Positions 1-11,440 of a stretch of 64,000 bases of DNA are shown in pieces. Made by a program: the position numbers and the translations under genes. The DNA lies in the NCBI GenBank assembly GCA_014773175.1, contig VXCM01000249.1, forward strand, positions 62,001 through 126,000, written 5' to 3'. Positions within the stretch are counted from its first letter, which is position 1. The number at the start of each line of letters is the position of its first letter. The notes beneath the pieces are model-generated. The model was given only the letters and a program-made list of their open reading frames with translations. It was not told the origin of the DNA and ran no database searches. The stretch is from Lucifuga dentata (taxonomy: Eukaryota; Chordata; Actinopteri; Ophidiiformes; Bythitidae).

Positions 1-575
1 ATAGTAGCAGGTTAAAGATTGTTGAGGAAACAGCTCACCTGATTCAACTAACAAAGCCGTACTTTAACCTGTGGCCTGCAATGACACAACTGTGCCTGCG
101 CAGCCTTGATAACACAGCAAAATGTATCATAAAATGCTCAATCTCAAAATAAAATCTCAAAACAACAGTGGGGAATGAGAGAGGGGGACAGAAAACTAGC
201 AATACTGTTAACTATGACTTGATCTAAAATCAAGCATTATTCTGCCGAACCACCTACACAGGCAGTCTGCTTAGCTCAGACTTTTACATTCATGATGTAT
301 GATGTAATCACTTGAAATGGTAGATACAGGTGAATATGCTACAAAATATGTGCATTGCTCACAGTGAATAAACAAAAGAATTCAAGCTAGATCTGGACTA
401 GATATGACTGGGCTGGTGCAGAATTTCACTAATGTGAATTCTCTGTGGCAATGTGTAGCCACTGATAAAGTAAACATATAGAAAACACAGATCTATGGCC
501 ATTGGCAGACCTTTGCGCTGGTGTGAAGGTTCAACTTGAAGAGTTTATACCGTTATGTATTGTTGCTTGTGTTAC
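1..575 (-). other. tmbim6 intron, no recognisable feature
   Basis: This AT-rich stretch continues the tmbim6 intron after the exon ending at 576. I see no further BI-1 exon, RNA gene or clear repeat in it. Confidence 0.5.
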
Positions 576-873
576 CTGAAACAGGCGTGTGACCACATGG
601 ACGTAGGATCCAGCTGCAGCCACAAACATGCACAACGCCAGGCTGGAGTACACATTCTTCAGGTGCACCTGAGTGGAATGAGAGCTGGGGGGGAAAAAAA
701 AAAAAAAANGAAAAAAAAAAAAAAAGATTGCAATGAACATCTTGAAGGTGACGGAAACGTGCTGCAGCTGATAAAACGACTGACAAACACATAATGAACT
801 ACTGCAACCTTACGTACATTTGGGAAAACTTGAAGAGAGCGTCAAAGTTAATGTTGCGGTCAAAAACGTTCAT
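576..873 (-). CDS. tmbim6: Bax inhibitor-1 (TMBIM6), 5' coding exons only
   Basis: TMBIM6 is a multi-pass endoplasmic-reticulum membrane protein of the BI-1/LFG family that limits ER calcium leak and stress-induced cell death. Two coding exons are visible: 818-873 (exon reaching about 881, start codon 873-871) and 576-684. They join in phase 2 and encode [18 protein letters not shown], then [18 protein letters not shown] and [15 protein letters not shown], which closely match the known N-terminus and first membrane segment of vertebrate BI-1. Acceptors CCCAG are seen before both exons and donors GTACGT and GTAACA after them. The remaining five or six membrane segments lie beyond the left edge, so the gene is truncated by the window and not broken. 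The 133-base intron between the exons holds a poly-A run with an N at 709. Confidence 0.9.
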
Positions 874-1369
874 GGTGGAACCTGGGAATGGGATCACTGT
901 CCGGATATTACCTCCTCTGAAAAAGAAAAAAAAAAAATCCAAAAACAGGAAAACTTTAATCCATTGTAAGGGTTTGCGACAATAGCACAGGCTCAGCCTA
1001 CCACTAATGCACAACACAGCTGTTACACATCACATTATAAGTGCGTAGTTAAGTTATATATGGGCTTAAGACCACAGGCTACTAGTGCAATACCTAGCGT
1101 ACAATTCTAGCTAGCAAGCTAACACGTTTGCTTGTAACATACATCAAATTTGACTTAACTATCAAACGAAACTAATACCTATGCATTTAACTCGCATAAA
1201 TATCTTGTTGTGAATAGTCATTAGTAACCAAACAACGTTCAGATAAGCGAAACCGTCTTTGACGCAGAAGCTATCATATTAACAGCGAACGTTAGCTAAT
1301 GCTGCCAGCCAGTAAGCGTTGGATAACGAACGCCTAGCTAACATTTGCTAATCTGTCAACACAGTTCGA

Positions 1370-1640
1370 CGCCTGCTTCATTCGCCGACGGATGATTTAG
1401 CTTTAGCTCCGTTATAGCTACAGTAATAGACAGAATGAGAGTTTAAGTACAATATGCTAACACACCGTACGGAACCTCTCCTCTCCACGGGGCTTTCACT
1501 CCGTTTCTTCTTCCTGCTTTCAGCCTTATTTTTGTTTGGAGAGCGGTACGTGTATTTTTGAGAACAGTACGTGTCAGTCAACGATGATGTCACCAAGCAA
1601 CGCCCACAAAACTGTAGTCCTGACGACGTAGATGTAAAAA
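1370..1640 (-). promoter_or_regulatory. Candidate tmbim6 promoter / 5' UTR region
   Basis: This is the only CpG-richer patch upstream of the tmbim6 start codon (CGCCGACGG, CCGTACGG, GAGCGGTACGTG and TGACGACG are all present). Vertebrate TMBIM6 has a noncoding first exon, and this is the likely place for it. I could not fix the exon edges. The region also contains TAGCTAACGTTAGC-like motifs near 1290-1345, which are common in fish genomes. Confidence 0.35.
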
Positions 1641-2576
1641 TAGTGAATCTTTTGGCAATGGCTAAGTTTAGGAAGAGTTGTAGATCATAGTTATTTTAAT
1701 GTAGATTTTTCAGTGTAAGCAGGGACTCACAGAAAGCCTGGAACATACTAGAACCTTCGCAATTATAATGAAAGGATACTTCCTGCCGTGTCACACAGTA
1801 ATGTCTCCGGTACACCTAAAATGGCCGACTGTAATTCTTGGTTATGTGGGTTAAAGGCTTCATGTTTTGGGAAGTAGCTACAGAGCTTTGCTGCCTTCAC
1901 CTACTGTTCACTTTTTAGCTGCTTTGGTTTCATCTTCCCTAATTTATCTATCTATCTATCTATTATTAAATCAGATGACAGCCAAATGTGGCAGTTTCTG
2001 TAACGTATTTTAACTGCTTAACAATGGGTTTGTCAGGACTTTACATTTTGAGTTAATGCTACTTATGGAAATATAAAATTGTAAGTAAGACAGCCTAAAA
2101 CATAACACGAGATTCAGTTGAAATGTAGGGTACTATGAACATTTTGAGTAGAATCTGAACAGGCTTATGTTAGTAATACTGATGAGATATCTAAGAGTTA
2201 AACATAATTGTAGCCATGACATTTTAATTGATCTAGCCTGGCCTATAAAATTCACCATGACATTGTAAAAAGTATTTCTAACCAAATTTAAGTCATACTA
2301 CAGGCTTACCAAAATTGAAGGCCACATTATTATTGCCAGCGATAATAAATTGCTGGTTTGAAATAGTTCAAAGCTCAGTTGAGAGTTATTTGTGTAGTAA
2401 AAAGTTATAGTCTGTCCTAACAAGAATTTTTTTTTCCGTCTGCATCAGACTGTGAAAACAAAAAATAATAATTTAGCAAATGATGACAGGAAATTACAGA
2501 TATAAAGCATTTAGTGATTTAAGGCTGTATGTTTAGATGTTAGATGGCCTTACTTAAGGTTACATAAGGGGAGAAA
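1641..2576. other. Intergenic DNA between tmbim6 and ctdsp2
   Basis: AT-rich sequence with a short (ATCT)n run near 1946-1961. No gene, RNA or mobile element was recognised. The tmbim6 5' end and the ctdsp2 3' end face each other here because both genes run on the minus strand. Confidence 0.5.
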
Positions 2577-2624
2577 ACACACATACACACACAATGGCAG
2601 TAAAATATAAAACCAATTTTTATT
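2577..2624 (-). terminator. Probable ctdsp2 poly(A) signal with GU-rich downstream element
   Basis: On the minus strand AATAAA lies at 2624-2619 and is followed about 20-45 bases later by a TGTGTGTGTATGTGTG run (about 2577-2593). This is the classical layout of a cleavage and polyadenylation site. Its distance from the ctdsp2 stop implies a 3' UTR of about 1.7 kb. Another AATAAA complement near 2935 could give a shorter form. Confidence 0.5.
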
Positions 2625-4288
2625 TTATAATAAAAACTGGCAGCACTTCGTCTTTAAGGATTTTGGTCAGATCAAATAGAAAAAAAAATGTGGATTTTTT
2701 TCTGATACCCTTAGTAGACAAAATGTCAATGTCAAAACAAATCCTTTTGGTCATCAGAACTTGTACACTTTCATTTCCATATTTTAGTGGTTAACATGCA
2801 GGCAATAATTTCATCAGACATTAAACATCATAGAAAACATACAACCCAGGAACCAACCCACAAGTATCAGTTTGTCAAAAATCTCTAATAAAAACACAGT
2901 TTTTGCACAAGCGAATTTGCACCTTGGATTTACATTTATTCATTGGCTGATTGTAACTCCTTTAGGCTTTGAAACATCTATGAACTTTGACAGCAAAAGT
3001 GTAAAATCGAACAGCTGCTAATATTTAACAAAATGGAAGGCACAGACAAAATTAAATGGTTAGTTAAACACAAGGCTGGTAACAAGGTAGAAAAACAGAT
3101 TACAATCCAAAATATTCAGCATAAAGAGGTACTGGACAATACAGGTTTAGGCCAATAAATACAGAAAACGACTCACACGTAAATAAAATATTCATCAGTT
3201 CTGATGATATTTTCAAGTGTTGCACTGCAAGTACCACAGCCACATGGCATTACACTTGCTCTTGACAGTGTTTTCTCACGCTCAGCATGACACATCAGAG
3301 TGTGTAGGCCTACATATCTCTGTTTAGGCAGAAAGAACACAATTCTGTCTGAAAAGGCACAAAGGCACAGTTGTTACATTTAGCACTGTCAATACAAAAC
3401 AAGTGCAAGTTTTGTCATTTAGTAATGAAAAAGAAACGTTACAACAAAAACCTACACTGAAAAATGTGACATTTTATGGCCATCCTGTCACCCATGTATT
3501 CCAGTGTCTGCTTTCAACGGACCATCAAAGAACTCCTAAAAAAATTACTGCATTCATAGCCAATATATTCAAATATCATTGTGACCACTTATGACTGTGC
3601 TGTAGAAATTATAATCTTTTATAGTACAATACAAATACGCAAAATACATTTTGTTTCGCCGCTCATTTACATGTCATTAAGGAAAATGTCTGCATCTGGT
3701 GAATGCAATTATCGATTGGCTACATAAGAGGTACTGTCCATGTAATTACAGAACTGAGTTGCATAGAAAAACCATGTTTACTGTTATAAAATAGATCTCA
3801 TTATAAAGCAAACTAGAAAAAGAACTTAATAAATGTAGAAAACCTGGTGGAGAGTTAAAAAAAAAAAAAAAAANAAAAAAAAAAAAAAAAAGCTGATGTT
3901 TTTTGTTGTTCCTTAAAGGCACAATAATAAATCAGTGTCCCAAAGTCAAGTCAGGGCAGGGCAGGCTTCTGCTTTGGCAAAAAGAACCATTTTAATATTC
4001 ATGTTCACTGGAGTGATTGAGATGAGACTGATTTGGTTGTTTCCCACACTTTCTGAATGTGCTTTCAACAATGGCTATCAATAATTTCAGTGCTGAGGTT
4101 CAGAGGAAAGGCCTCAGTATTGCCAGGCAAAGACCTAACCTCAGACTAATACAATTTTCTAAATAGAGACGTGAAGAGGCTAAGAGAACAATGCCTGGAA
4201 AACAGACCCAGGTATTTATTCTTGATATGCTGTATGACTGTAGTTTAGAAGGTTTCCGGCTGGAGCGCTAAACCAGATTCCTTGAGAG
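2600..4288 (-). other. Probable ctdsp2 3' UTR
   Basis: This is continuous AT-rich sequence after the ctdsp2 stop codon, without splice-bounded coding exons. The ctdsp2 orthologues are known for long 3' UTRs. It holds an N-containing poly-A run at about 3857-3891. Its extent is inferred from the poly(A) signal at 2619-2624. Confidence 0.5.
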
Positions 4289-7200
4289 CTAATGTCCTCG
4301 AAGCTCATCCAGCCGTGTGTAAACGTTATCAGCCTGACTCAGTTCTTCAAACACAGGCAGAAGGTTGAGCAGCTCAGCATCGTCCACATCATCAAACCAC
4401 GACACCACAGGAACCTGAAAAGAACAAACATTTGTTTATAAATCATTTACTTTATGCATCTGGGATCTAACAAAAATCACATATGAACCACATCTGGTTG
4501 TGTCTATGTACAGATCTGAACCAAACAGGTGAATAAATGTGAATGACTATGGGTTTCACTACAGATATTTACATTAGTTTCAATTTGAACTACTTCTTCA
4601 GTGTTTCTCGTATGTACAGCAAATCTGAATGCAATGCATAATATTCTTCCAGTTGTCTCAAACAAAACTATCTGCAGACTTACACATCTTAATGAAAAAG
4701 AGTTCTGGCTAATCAAAGATGATTTTAAAGCTAGCTTCCACATCTTTTAAATGATGGGTATCGCTATTATTTATTCCATTGATTACAGTCCTTTTCTACA
4801 GTTATTAACAGAAGCAGAGCAAACTCACAGCATTTTTTGGGTGAAAGATGTAGGAGGCTGGAGAGTTATCCAGAATGAGGGTTTTGTGGAGGTCTCTGCC
4901 CAACCGGCTCAAATCTTTGACATAGCAGCCTTGGTGGAAGACACAAGATTCCCGGAATAACCGGGTCCGGAACACACTGCACTGGTCCAGCAGATCCGTC
5001 ACTGGATCTGCATACTGAAAAAGGCCATGGAAAAGGTAGGAAGCAAAGCAGGGAAAAGCAGGGGTGGGTAAAGTTGGGCTAAGAAAGCATTTTCTATATA
5101 GAGAGATATGGTATGCGGTGGAGAAATTAACTGCACGACAAATCCAACATCTACTCAGAAACAAATTAACTAAAAATGAAGAGGATGACTACTGAGGTGA
5201 CTAACAGCATTTTTTTAAGTGGCAGGTTCTATCACAGTAAAGAGACATCTAACAGTTCAGAGGAAACAGAGCAATAAATCAGACTTTACATCAAACACTA
5301 AAACACAACTGGTGCTAAATGAAACGTGAAGATTTATTTCAGACTCCGTCATGTAAAGTACCTTGGCAAGACTGGCTGTGAACAGCACGCATTCAAACAA
5401 CTCTCCCATTCTCTGCAGGAACTCGTCCACATACGGCCTCTTCAACACGTACACCTGTAGCACAAACACTCTGTCAGTACATTGTCCAGTCTGCACCAAC
5501 ATACTATCATTTACTTATTTTTACATTTGCACAATTCATTATTTCCATCCGTCAGTTGCTTGTGGCCGGTTCCTGAAACAAGTAATCAAGAATAGGCCGT
5601 GCCAGTGTTAACCAGCCTATCCTGGATTACTTGAACCAGGCAGAGGCCCTCAAAGAGGAGGCACGGGGGTCTGAGAAATCGCATTTCTGAGCCAAATACA
5701 TTTCCACATGTGAACGCTCTATGAAATGGTCCAGTAAGTTATGCTAGCTAGGCCTTTTCAAAACATCTTCCCCACAAAGTCAGTGTATCTTTTTTTGTTT
5801 TTTTTTTTGTTTTTTATTGCTTATTCGTTCTTCTTTAAATGAACACATATGAAATGACTAATTTTCTTGCTGAAGCATTCACTCCTGTTTACAATTCCCT
5901 GTTCAACATCTGGCCAGTAGGGGGCTCTGTGCACCAGTAACAGCAAACCTGGCTGATCAGTAAGGAGGAGACCCATCCCTTTTCAGCTCAGCAACCACTG
6001 CAAAACACATCAGCGTACATACACAAACATGACCCCCCTCCCTCTACAGCGCACACACGCACACGCACACACACACACACACACACACAAATAGTAGTGT
6101 ACCTGGTGTGTGGTCCCCTCTATCTCCACAGGCACGATGAAGTCCGCATTATTAATAGGCTGAAGAGAGAATACAGAGGGAGATACTGGCATGCTCATTC
6201 ACATGAATGCTGCTGTGTACGCTCACGTGGCATTACATAACAACTCAACAGAGAATCAGACTCCACACTGCTGCCATAAATCACACAAGATCATTCACTA
6301 CATGTTCCCTGCACACGTGATGGCTTCAATTAGCTGATTCAGATTAGTAACCAAGCAGAGCACAATCAGAATGATACACCATTGCTTAAGAGAAATAAAC
6401 TGATCAGTTCAGATTGTCATTTTTACTGAGTCAGAAGACAGAAATAGCACCAGCACACGTACAGGTGCGTAGCCTAAAAATACCAACAAATACACAATTG
6501 AATGAGATTAATGATAACTCTGACATAAAGTACAAGAAAACTGTTTTGATACCTTGAATGAGCTGTGCACCAGGGTCTCATCCAGGTCTATAACCACACA
6601 TATCTTCCCTTGGTCCTGGGCATTCACCTCAGGCAATAGGCTGGGCTCAGATTCCTGAGGAGACACAGAAAGACTTTCCTAATAATAGTGTCTCTTACAC
6701 ACACACACGGTATATCATTTGTCTTGTCTGTACTCTGTCTGCTGCGAAGGAACATTGTTAGAACGTTGAGTAGTGATTCACATGAAAATCAGTCCTTAGC
6801 AACTTCGTTTTACCTCTGGGTAATTAGACATGACTCAGGTTTTGTAGCGGTTTGGCATGAGATCACAGTTATCATCTGGCAAACTTGTAAACTTAATTAT
6901 TTTCTGCTACATATTTTTTTTTTAGGATTACTTTATTGAAGACTTTCATAATTTGTGCTTTTCAGAAACATCTTGTCAGACTCTGTGCAGTCATTCACCT
7001 GCAGAGGCATATAATCTTGATGTCATTAACTTGTCAGATATACAATTTTCTTGCACTTTACTTACTGTCTTCCCATCTTCAGCTCTGTATGAGCATTAAT
7101 AAACAAAAATTATTTCCTCTCATATGAATATAGGTTATCAATTACGGAAGACAAATTAGGATTGGGAACACTAATATGTTAGTTAAAAACACTTTCACTA

Positions 7201-10200
7201 ACAGAACAATGAAACCAATGCAGCATAACCTATTGGCTAAAGGTTTGATTTGGATTAGTTTCAGTGGGAGAATAACAGACAATAACCAGGCCCTACAAAT
7301 GCTACTTCCTGTGTGCTCCTGGAGCTGGAGGATACTCTGATATGTGAGCAAACATGACATGTCATTAAAATGTCTCTCACATGGCACTCCAGCTCTAACC
7401 AAGCTTGCAACATTCACCAACATCGCCACTCATGGGCACCAGCACTCAAAGCTTTATTTTCCCTCCATGTCAACAGTGAGAAGGCAGACATTACACCCTG
7501 CCTCTTTAAAGGACTGATAGTCGCTCTCTTGTTCTTATCTTCCTTGGAGGATCAAGTGTAAACATCAAAGCGTTTCCATATCCGTCGACAGTTGCAGTTG
7601 GCATTCAAGATGTTTAGAACAGGTGCAGTCGTGGTTTTAACTTACAGTTGTAAAAATAATAGTTTAAGATCATACGAAGCACATTTTCACAACATGTTTA
7701 ATTTATTCCTACAGATGGGCAAACTAAACTAACCCTCTTTTATATGGCAAGTATTGCATGTAGGTGCGACATCAAGTGAAATGTTAAATAAACAAAACAA
7801 AAAAAGGCAGGACTCAACTGTGGTCTTCAAACTGTTTTCAGCGGTATGAAATACTGCTGGAATAAGAATAGCGTTACCTTGACAACCGTCCCATTTTCCT
7901 GTGTCTCCAGCAAGGGCTGCTGGGATGGTGGTGCTGGTAGTGGTGGAGGTGGTTTGGGGCCATCCTGAGCTTGGAGGCAACAGAAGAGTGCTTTGAAGAT
8001 GTTACAACTCCGAGGCTGTTTCAGGGAGGACCGGCTCACCTGACCTGTTACGCACAGAGAGAGAGAGCGAGACTTTCATCAAGAAATGTTCCTGATTCTG
8101 AATGCAAAGTGGGGCCTTCAATTACATCTTGCACAAAAATCTTGCACAAAAATCTTGCACAATTCAAATCTTGATGCAAAGAAATGGAAATGTAAAAAAA
8201 ATATATATATATGCAGAAAGGAATATGACAAAAATCAATCACAAATATCGATCCTTAAAGAAAATTAAGCTGTAATCAGACGTGTTGCTTGCAACATATA
8301 GAATGAGCTTCCCCTGTCCTACAGGCAGCATCCATCTGTCTACAGGGATGGCACAGCCTGCACATGAAATCTGTTTTTAATGCGCCTGCCTCTGCCGCTG
8401 CTGCTGCTGCTGCTGCTGGAAATGGCTGGTACATGTTATATAATCACAGAGGGCGGGAAAACCCACACTTTTCAGCTGTACCTTCACCAGAAAACACAGA
8501 CAGGAAACATTCCAACCATTTTAAACTCCGGGACCTTTCAGGGCTGCCTGACAGGCTGAAGTTATGGGCAGAGCAGCCGGACAGGCAGGCGGTGTATTCA
8601 GTCAGTCAGAGAGCTGGACAGTCACACCTCAGCGCTCTGTGCAGCTCTTTGATCAGTTGTTGTAAAGATGTGTGTCCCAAACCTACAAAACCTCTGCTGG
8701 ATGAAAGGCAAAAACATTCTTGACAGGGTTCTGCTATGCTCCCCCCCCCCCCCCNCCCCCCCTCTAGTGCATTTCATGTGAGGACTTGCAAACTGACTGA
8801 ATTTAAGCCCACTGATGCGGTGTCATCATACAGCTCATAAATTAACTCACACCTTATTAGAAAGAGGAACTGCTGAAACAAGCCAATCAACTGCATACCA
8901 GACAAGTAGGTGCTTAGACTCTACCACATACATTTATTCTACAATGTCCAGCTTGGCCCTCGGTGCTGTGAAGACATAATGCAGGCAATCATCATGTTAC
9001 ACAACTCCCTGTTTAGGAGACAAAGGACACTGAACCTTGAAATGGTAATTCAAGTCAAGTCCAGCACATTTTGGGGGATAATAGGATAGCCTTTCAGTGC
9101 AATCCATATGATTTGGATCCTACAGATGTGACTCCAGATTGTACTGCAGCCTATTGATTTCCCACAGGAAGACAGTGCTGGGCTATGTATGACATAACAG
9201 GTAGTCTCCATGCATTACATCTGCCTTGGATAAAGAAGGATAAAAAGATAAAAGCATAATAATCCTACAGAGATTTATTAATAGGCGACTGATAAATCCA
9301 GTATGCAATGTAGCACTTAAACCAAGTCTATAAGGCAAGCAATGCAAAAAAAAAAACAACAAAACATATATATATTATACTATTAATTATATATGATCCA
9401 CAAAACATGACTTGAGGAAAAACGCACCACAACAGCAGGTGCAAGAATACAAAATGCAGAGCATTAATAACCATGAGGTGATCAAGAATCAATGAGCAAA
9501 GCCCACGGAAAGCTTGCAAACAAGGGAATCTTTGAAAAGGCGCTACAATGGGCGTGTGCAGAGGGGTGTGTTTGTGCATTCCGCTGTCAATACCGCGGCA
9601 CCTGGTATTTCTAATACAGTCCCTCAGCTCTGCGTGTTAATCCACGGCCATTCCACACTCCTCTGCACCTATCCATCTCCCTGCTGTTATCATCTATGGT
9701 TTTATACACATCTGTGCTTTTATATTTTTAATTATTTAATAATAATAATATAAGAAAACAACAACAACCATGGGAACAGTGCAGCTTTGCCTTAATGTCA
9801 CTGACGCGCACTGATCTACTAAATGTGAAGGGAACAGCATAGTTTACAGCGTGGAAGAGGCTTCCTGCGGGGACGGACGCGCTCATCGTGCTGTAGCTGG
9901 TAGTAGTGGGATGTGGGATCATGGTGCCAAACAAGCTGGAACCTGATGGATAGCTATAAATGCAAAGCAGCTTCGTCTGGAGAAGGGACAATGATCAGCA
10001 ATTCACTAAGAACACCGTGATAATCATATCACGGCACGTTAAGAACCGTCACAGATTTGCATAATAAGAGGGCAAAAAAAAAAAAAAAAAAAAAAAAAAA
10101 GACAAATGGAATCAACAATAGCCAAGCTCTGGATGGCAAAACCAATGCGAAACAGGGAGGTGTGATTGTGAACCTATATTTGATCTTATATCCAACACCA

Positions 10201-10693
10201 CAAGAATAAATGATCCTTGTTGATCAGATTGAGCAAAACATTTATCTGGATTCTGATACAACAGGAAGGTTTTCAAAAGCAGCACCAATATTTTTATCTA
10301 ACACTTGTGTGGATCTCTGCAGGTGGTCACTTCTGAAGGAAAAAACTTGAGGCTTCGCAGTAAATATTATTTCCAAAGAAGCACATTATCAAGTTTTTTT
10401 TTCAAGCTGTAATTTTACAGTATTAGATTTACATATTACAGATCTGCTTGGTAAGTGTCAAAAAAAGGCAATGCGCTCAACCAGCGTCCGCAGCGCTCAA
10501 CTGTCAAATAGGCGCACTGTAGGTTTTCTCCATACACTGCTTCATTAAGATGAAAATAATCAAATAATACTGTCGTAATTCGGCAGATATTAAAGATATT
10601 TGAAAAGGAGATACAACACATGCTCTTCTCACCTGTTTTTGGTGACACTTGAACGTCTTCTTTCTGCACTTGGGTGATAACAGAACTTTCCAT
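4289..10693 (-). CDS. ctdsp2: CTD small phosphatase 2 (SCP2), RNA polymerase II CTD Ser5 phosphatase
   Basis: Small CTD phosphatases remove phosphate from Ser5 of the RNA polymerase II tail and, with REST, silence neuronal genes. Coding exons, read right to left: 10633-10693, 7878-8044, 6553-6654, 6103-6159, 5362-5454, 4829-5014, 4289-4414. They join in frame to 263 aa (human CTDSP2 about 271). The start reads [18 protein letters not shown]. The catalytic DxDxT motif is present as [13 protein letters not shown] (about residues 95-107), and the late acidic motif as [28 protein letters not shown] and the NIFKALFCC cysteine patch favour CTDSP2 over CTDSP1 or CTDSPL. An intronic mir-26a agrees with this assignment. 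A proline-rich stretch (PPPPLPAPP) lies between the cysteine patch and the phosphatase domain. The stop codon is TAG at 4289-4291. Confidence 0.95.
5562..5648 (-). ncRNA. mir26a: mir-26a precursor inside a ctdsp2 intron
   Basis: On the minus strand the mature 5' arm lies at 635-614 of the 5-kb block (5614-5635) and starts TTCAAGTAATCCAGGATAGG. The 3' arm lies at 5575-5596 and starts CCTATTCTTGATTACTTG. The two arms pair across a 17-base loop, and about 13 flanking bases on each side also pair. As I remember it, the 3' arm equals that of human miR-26a-2, which is also hosted by CTDSP2. The hairpin is on the sense strand of the host, in the intron between exons 6103-6159 and 5362-5454, so it is probably co-transcribed with ctdsp2. 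The miR-26 family is known to be produced with its CTDSP hosts and to target them. Confidence 0.95.
5913..5925 (+). promoter_or_regulatory. CTCF-like motif in a ctdsp2 intron
   Basis: GCCAGTAGGGGGCTC matches the CTCF core consensus (CCASYAGRKGGC) at every core position. A motif match alone does not show binding. Confidence 0.35.
6051..6089. repeat. (CA)n microsatellite
   Basis: Interrupted CA dinucleotide run beside the ctdsp2 exon at 6103-6159. Confidence 0.9.
8045..10632 (-). other. ctdsp2 first intron
   Basis: This intron of about 2.6 kb contains a (GCT)7 run near 8397-8418, a poly-C run with an N at 8755, and a 24-base poly-A run near 10076-10100. No extra exon or RNA was recognised. 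Confidence 0.6.
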
Positions 10694-11440
10694 CTGACAA
10701 TCACAGAACCTTCAAAATCCTCAAATCCTGTCCCCGAGCACTGATGGGCAGCCCTCATGAGGTTTTATTGACAAATTAACTCAATTATTCGCCGAGATAA
10801 CCTGTCATCCGTAGGCGCGCCTCAATTACAATCCTGGATGAGAATAGAATTTATCTTGTTCCTGGCTTTCTTTATTCCCCGCTTCTTCTTCTTCTTCTTC
10901 TTCTCTAGGCGGTCCGCCCGGGGAGGGGGCAAGGCACTTGGATATTTTCTGGAGGTTATTTGAGACTGTCAGCTCTGTCGTCTCGAGTTTACCGCTACTA
11001 TTACTGGTAATATCGCCGAGAAGCCCCCCTCTCCCGTCGCTTAAGTCCCTCACTTTTGCTCCAACAACATGGAGAATCCAGGCGAGAGAAGGAAAACAAC
11101 CGAGGAAATGGGGCAAGGGAGGGCGGTTTCAAGCCCCCCCTTACTACAGATAAACAACATCGTCTAAAAGGCCTCACAGAGCAAAGAAAAACACAAAGAA
11201 CGATCCCTTTTAGTGAGGTTTGCTGTAGAAAAATGGATTTCCGACCGTAGTGTTGTGCAAAATGTTAGTTTTGTTTTTATCAGAGGCTTTGTTTTTCTCC
11301 GGTTGGGACTCCGCGGGCGCCTTGAAACGGTCTCTACTGCCGGATTGGACACCCGGAAAAAGGGGGCGTGGTGAAGGCATTCCTCCCCGTCCTGCACGCT
11401 CCGCACCGAACACATTCCAGCGCTGCTCTTGTAAATGACA
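10694..11440 (-). promoter_or_regulatory. ctdsp2 5' UTR and promoter region
   Basis: GC- and CpG-richer DNA directly upstream of the ctdsp2 start codon. It includes GGCGCGCC near 10815, a (CTT)n run near 10880-10903, CGGTCCGCCCGGGG near 10910-10923, and GGGGGCGTGG (an Sp/KLF-type box) near 11361-11371. The exact transcription start is not visible. The open frames in this patch look like chance products of GC content. Confidence 0.5.
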
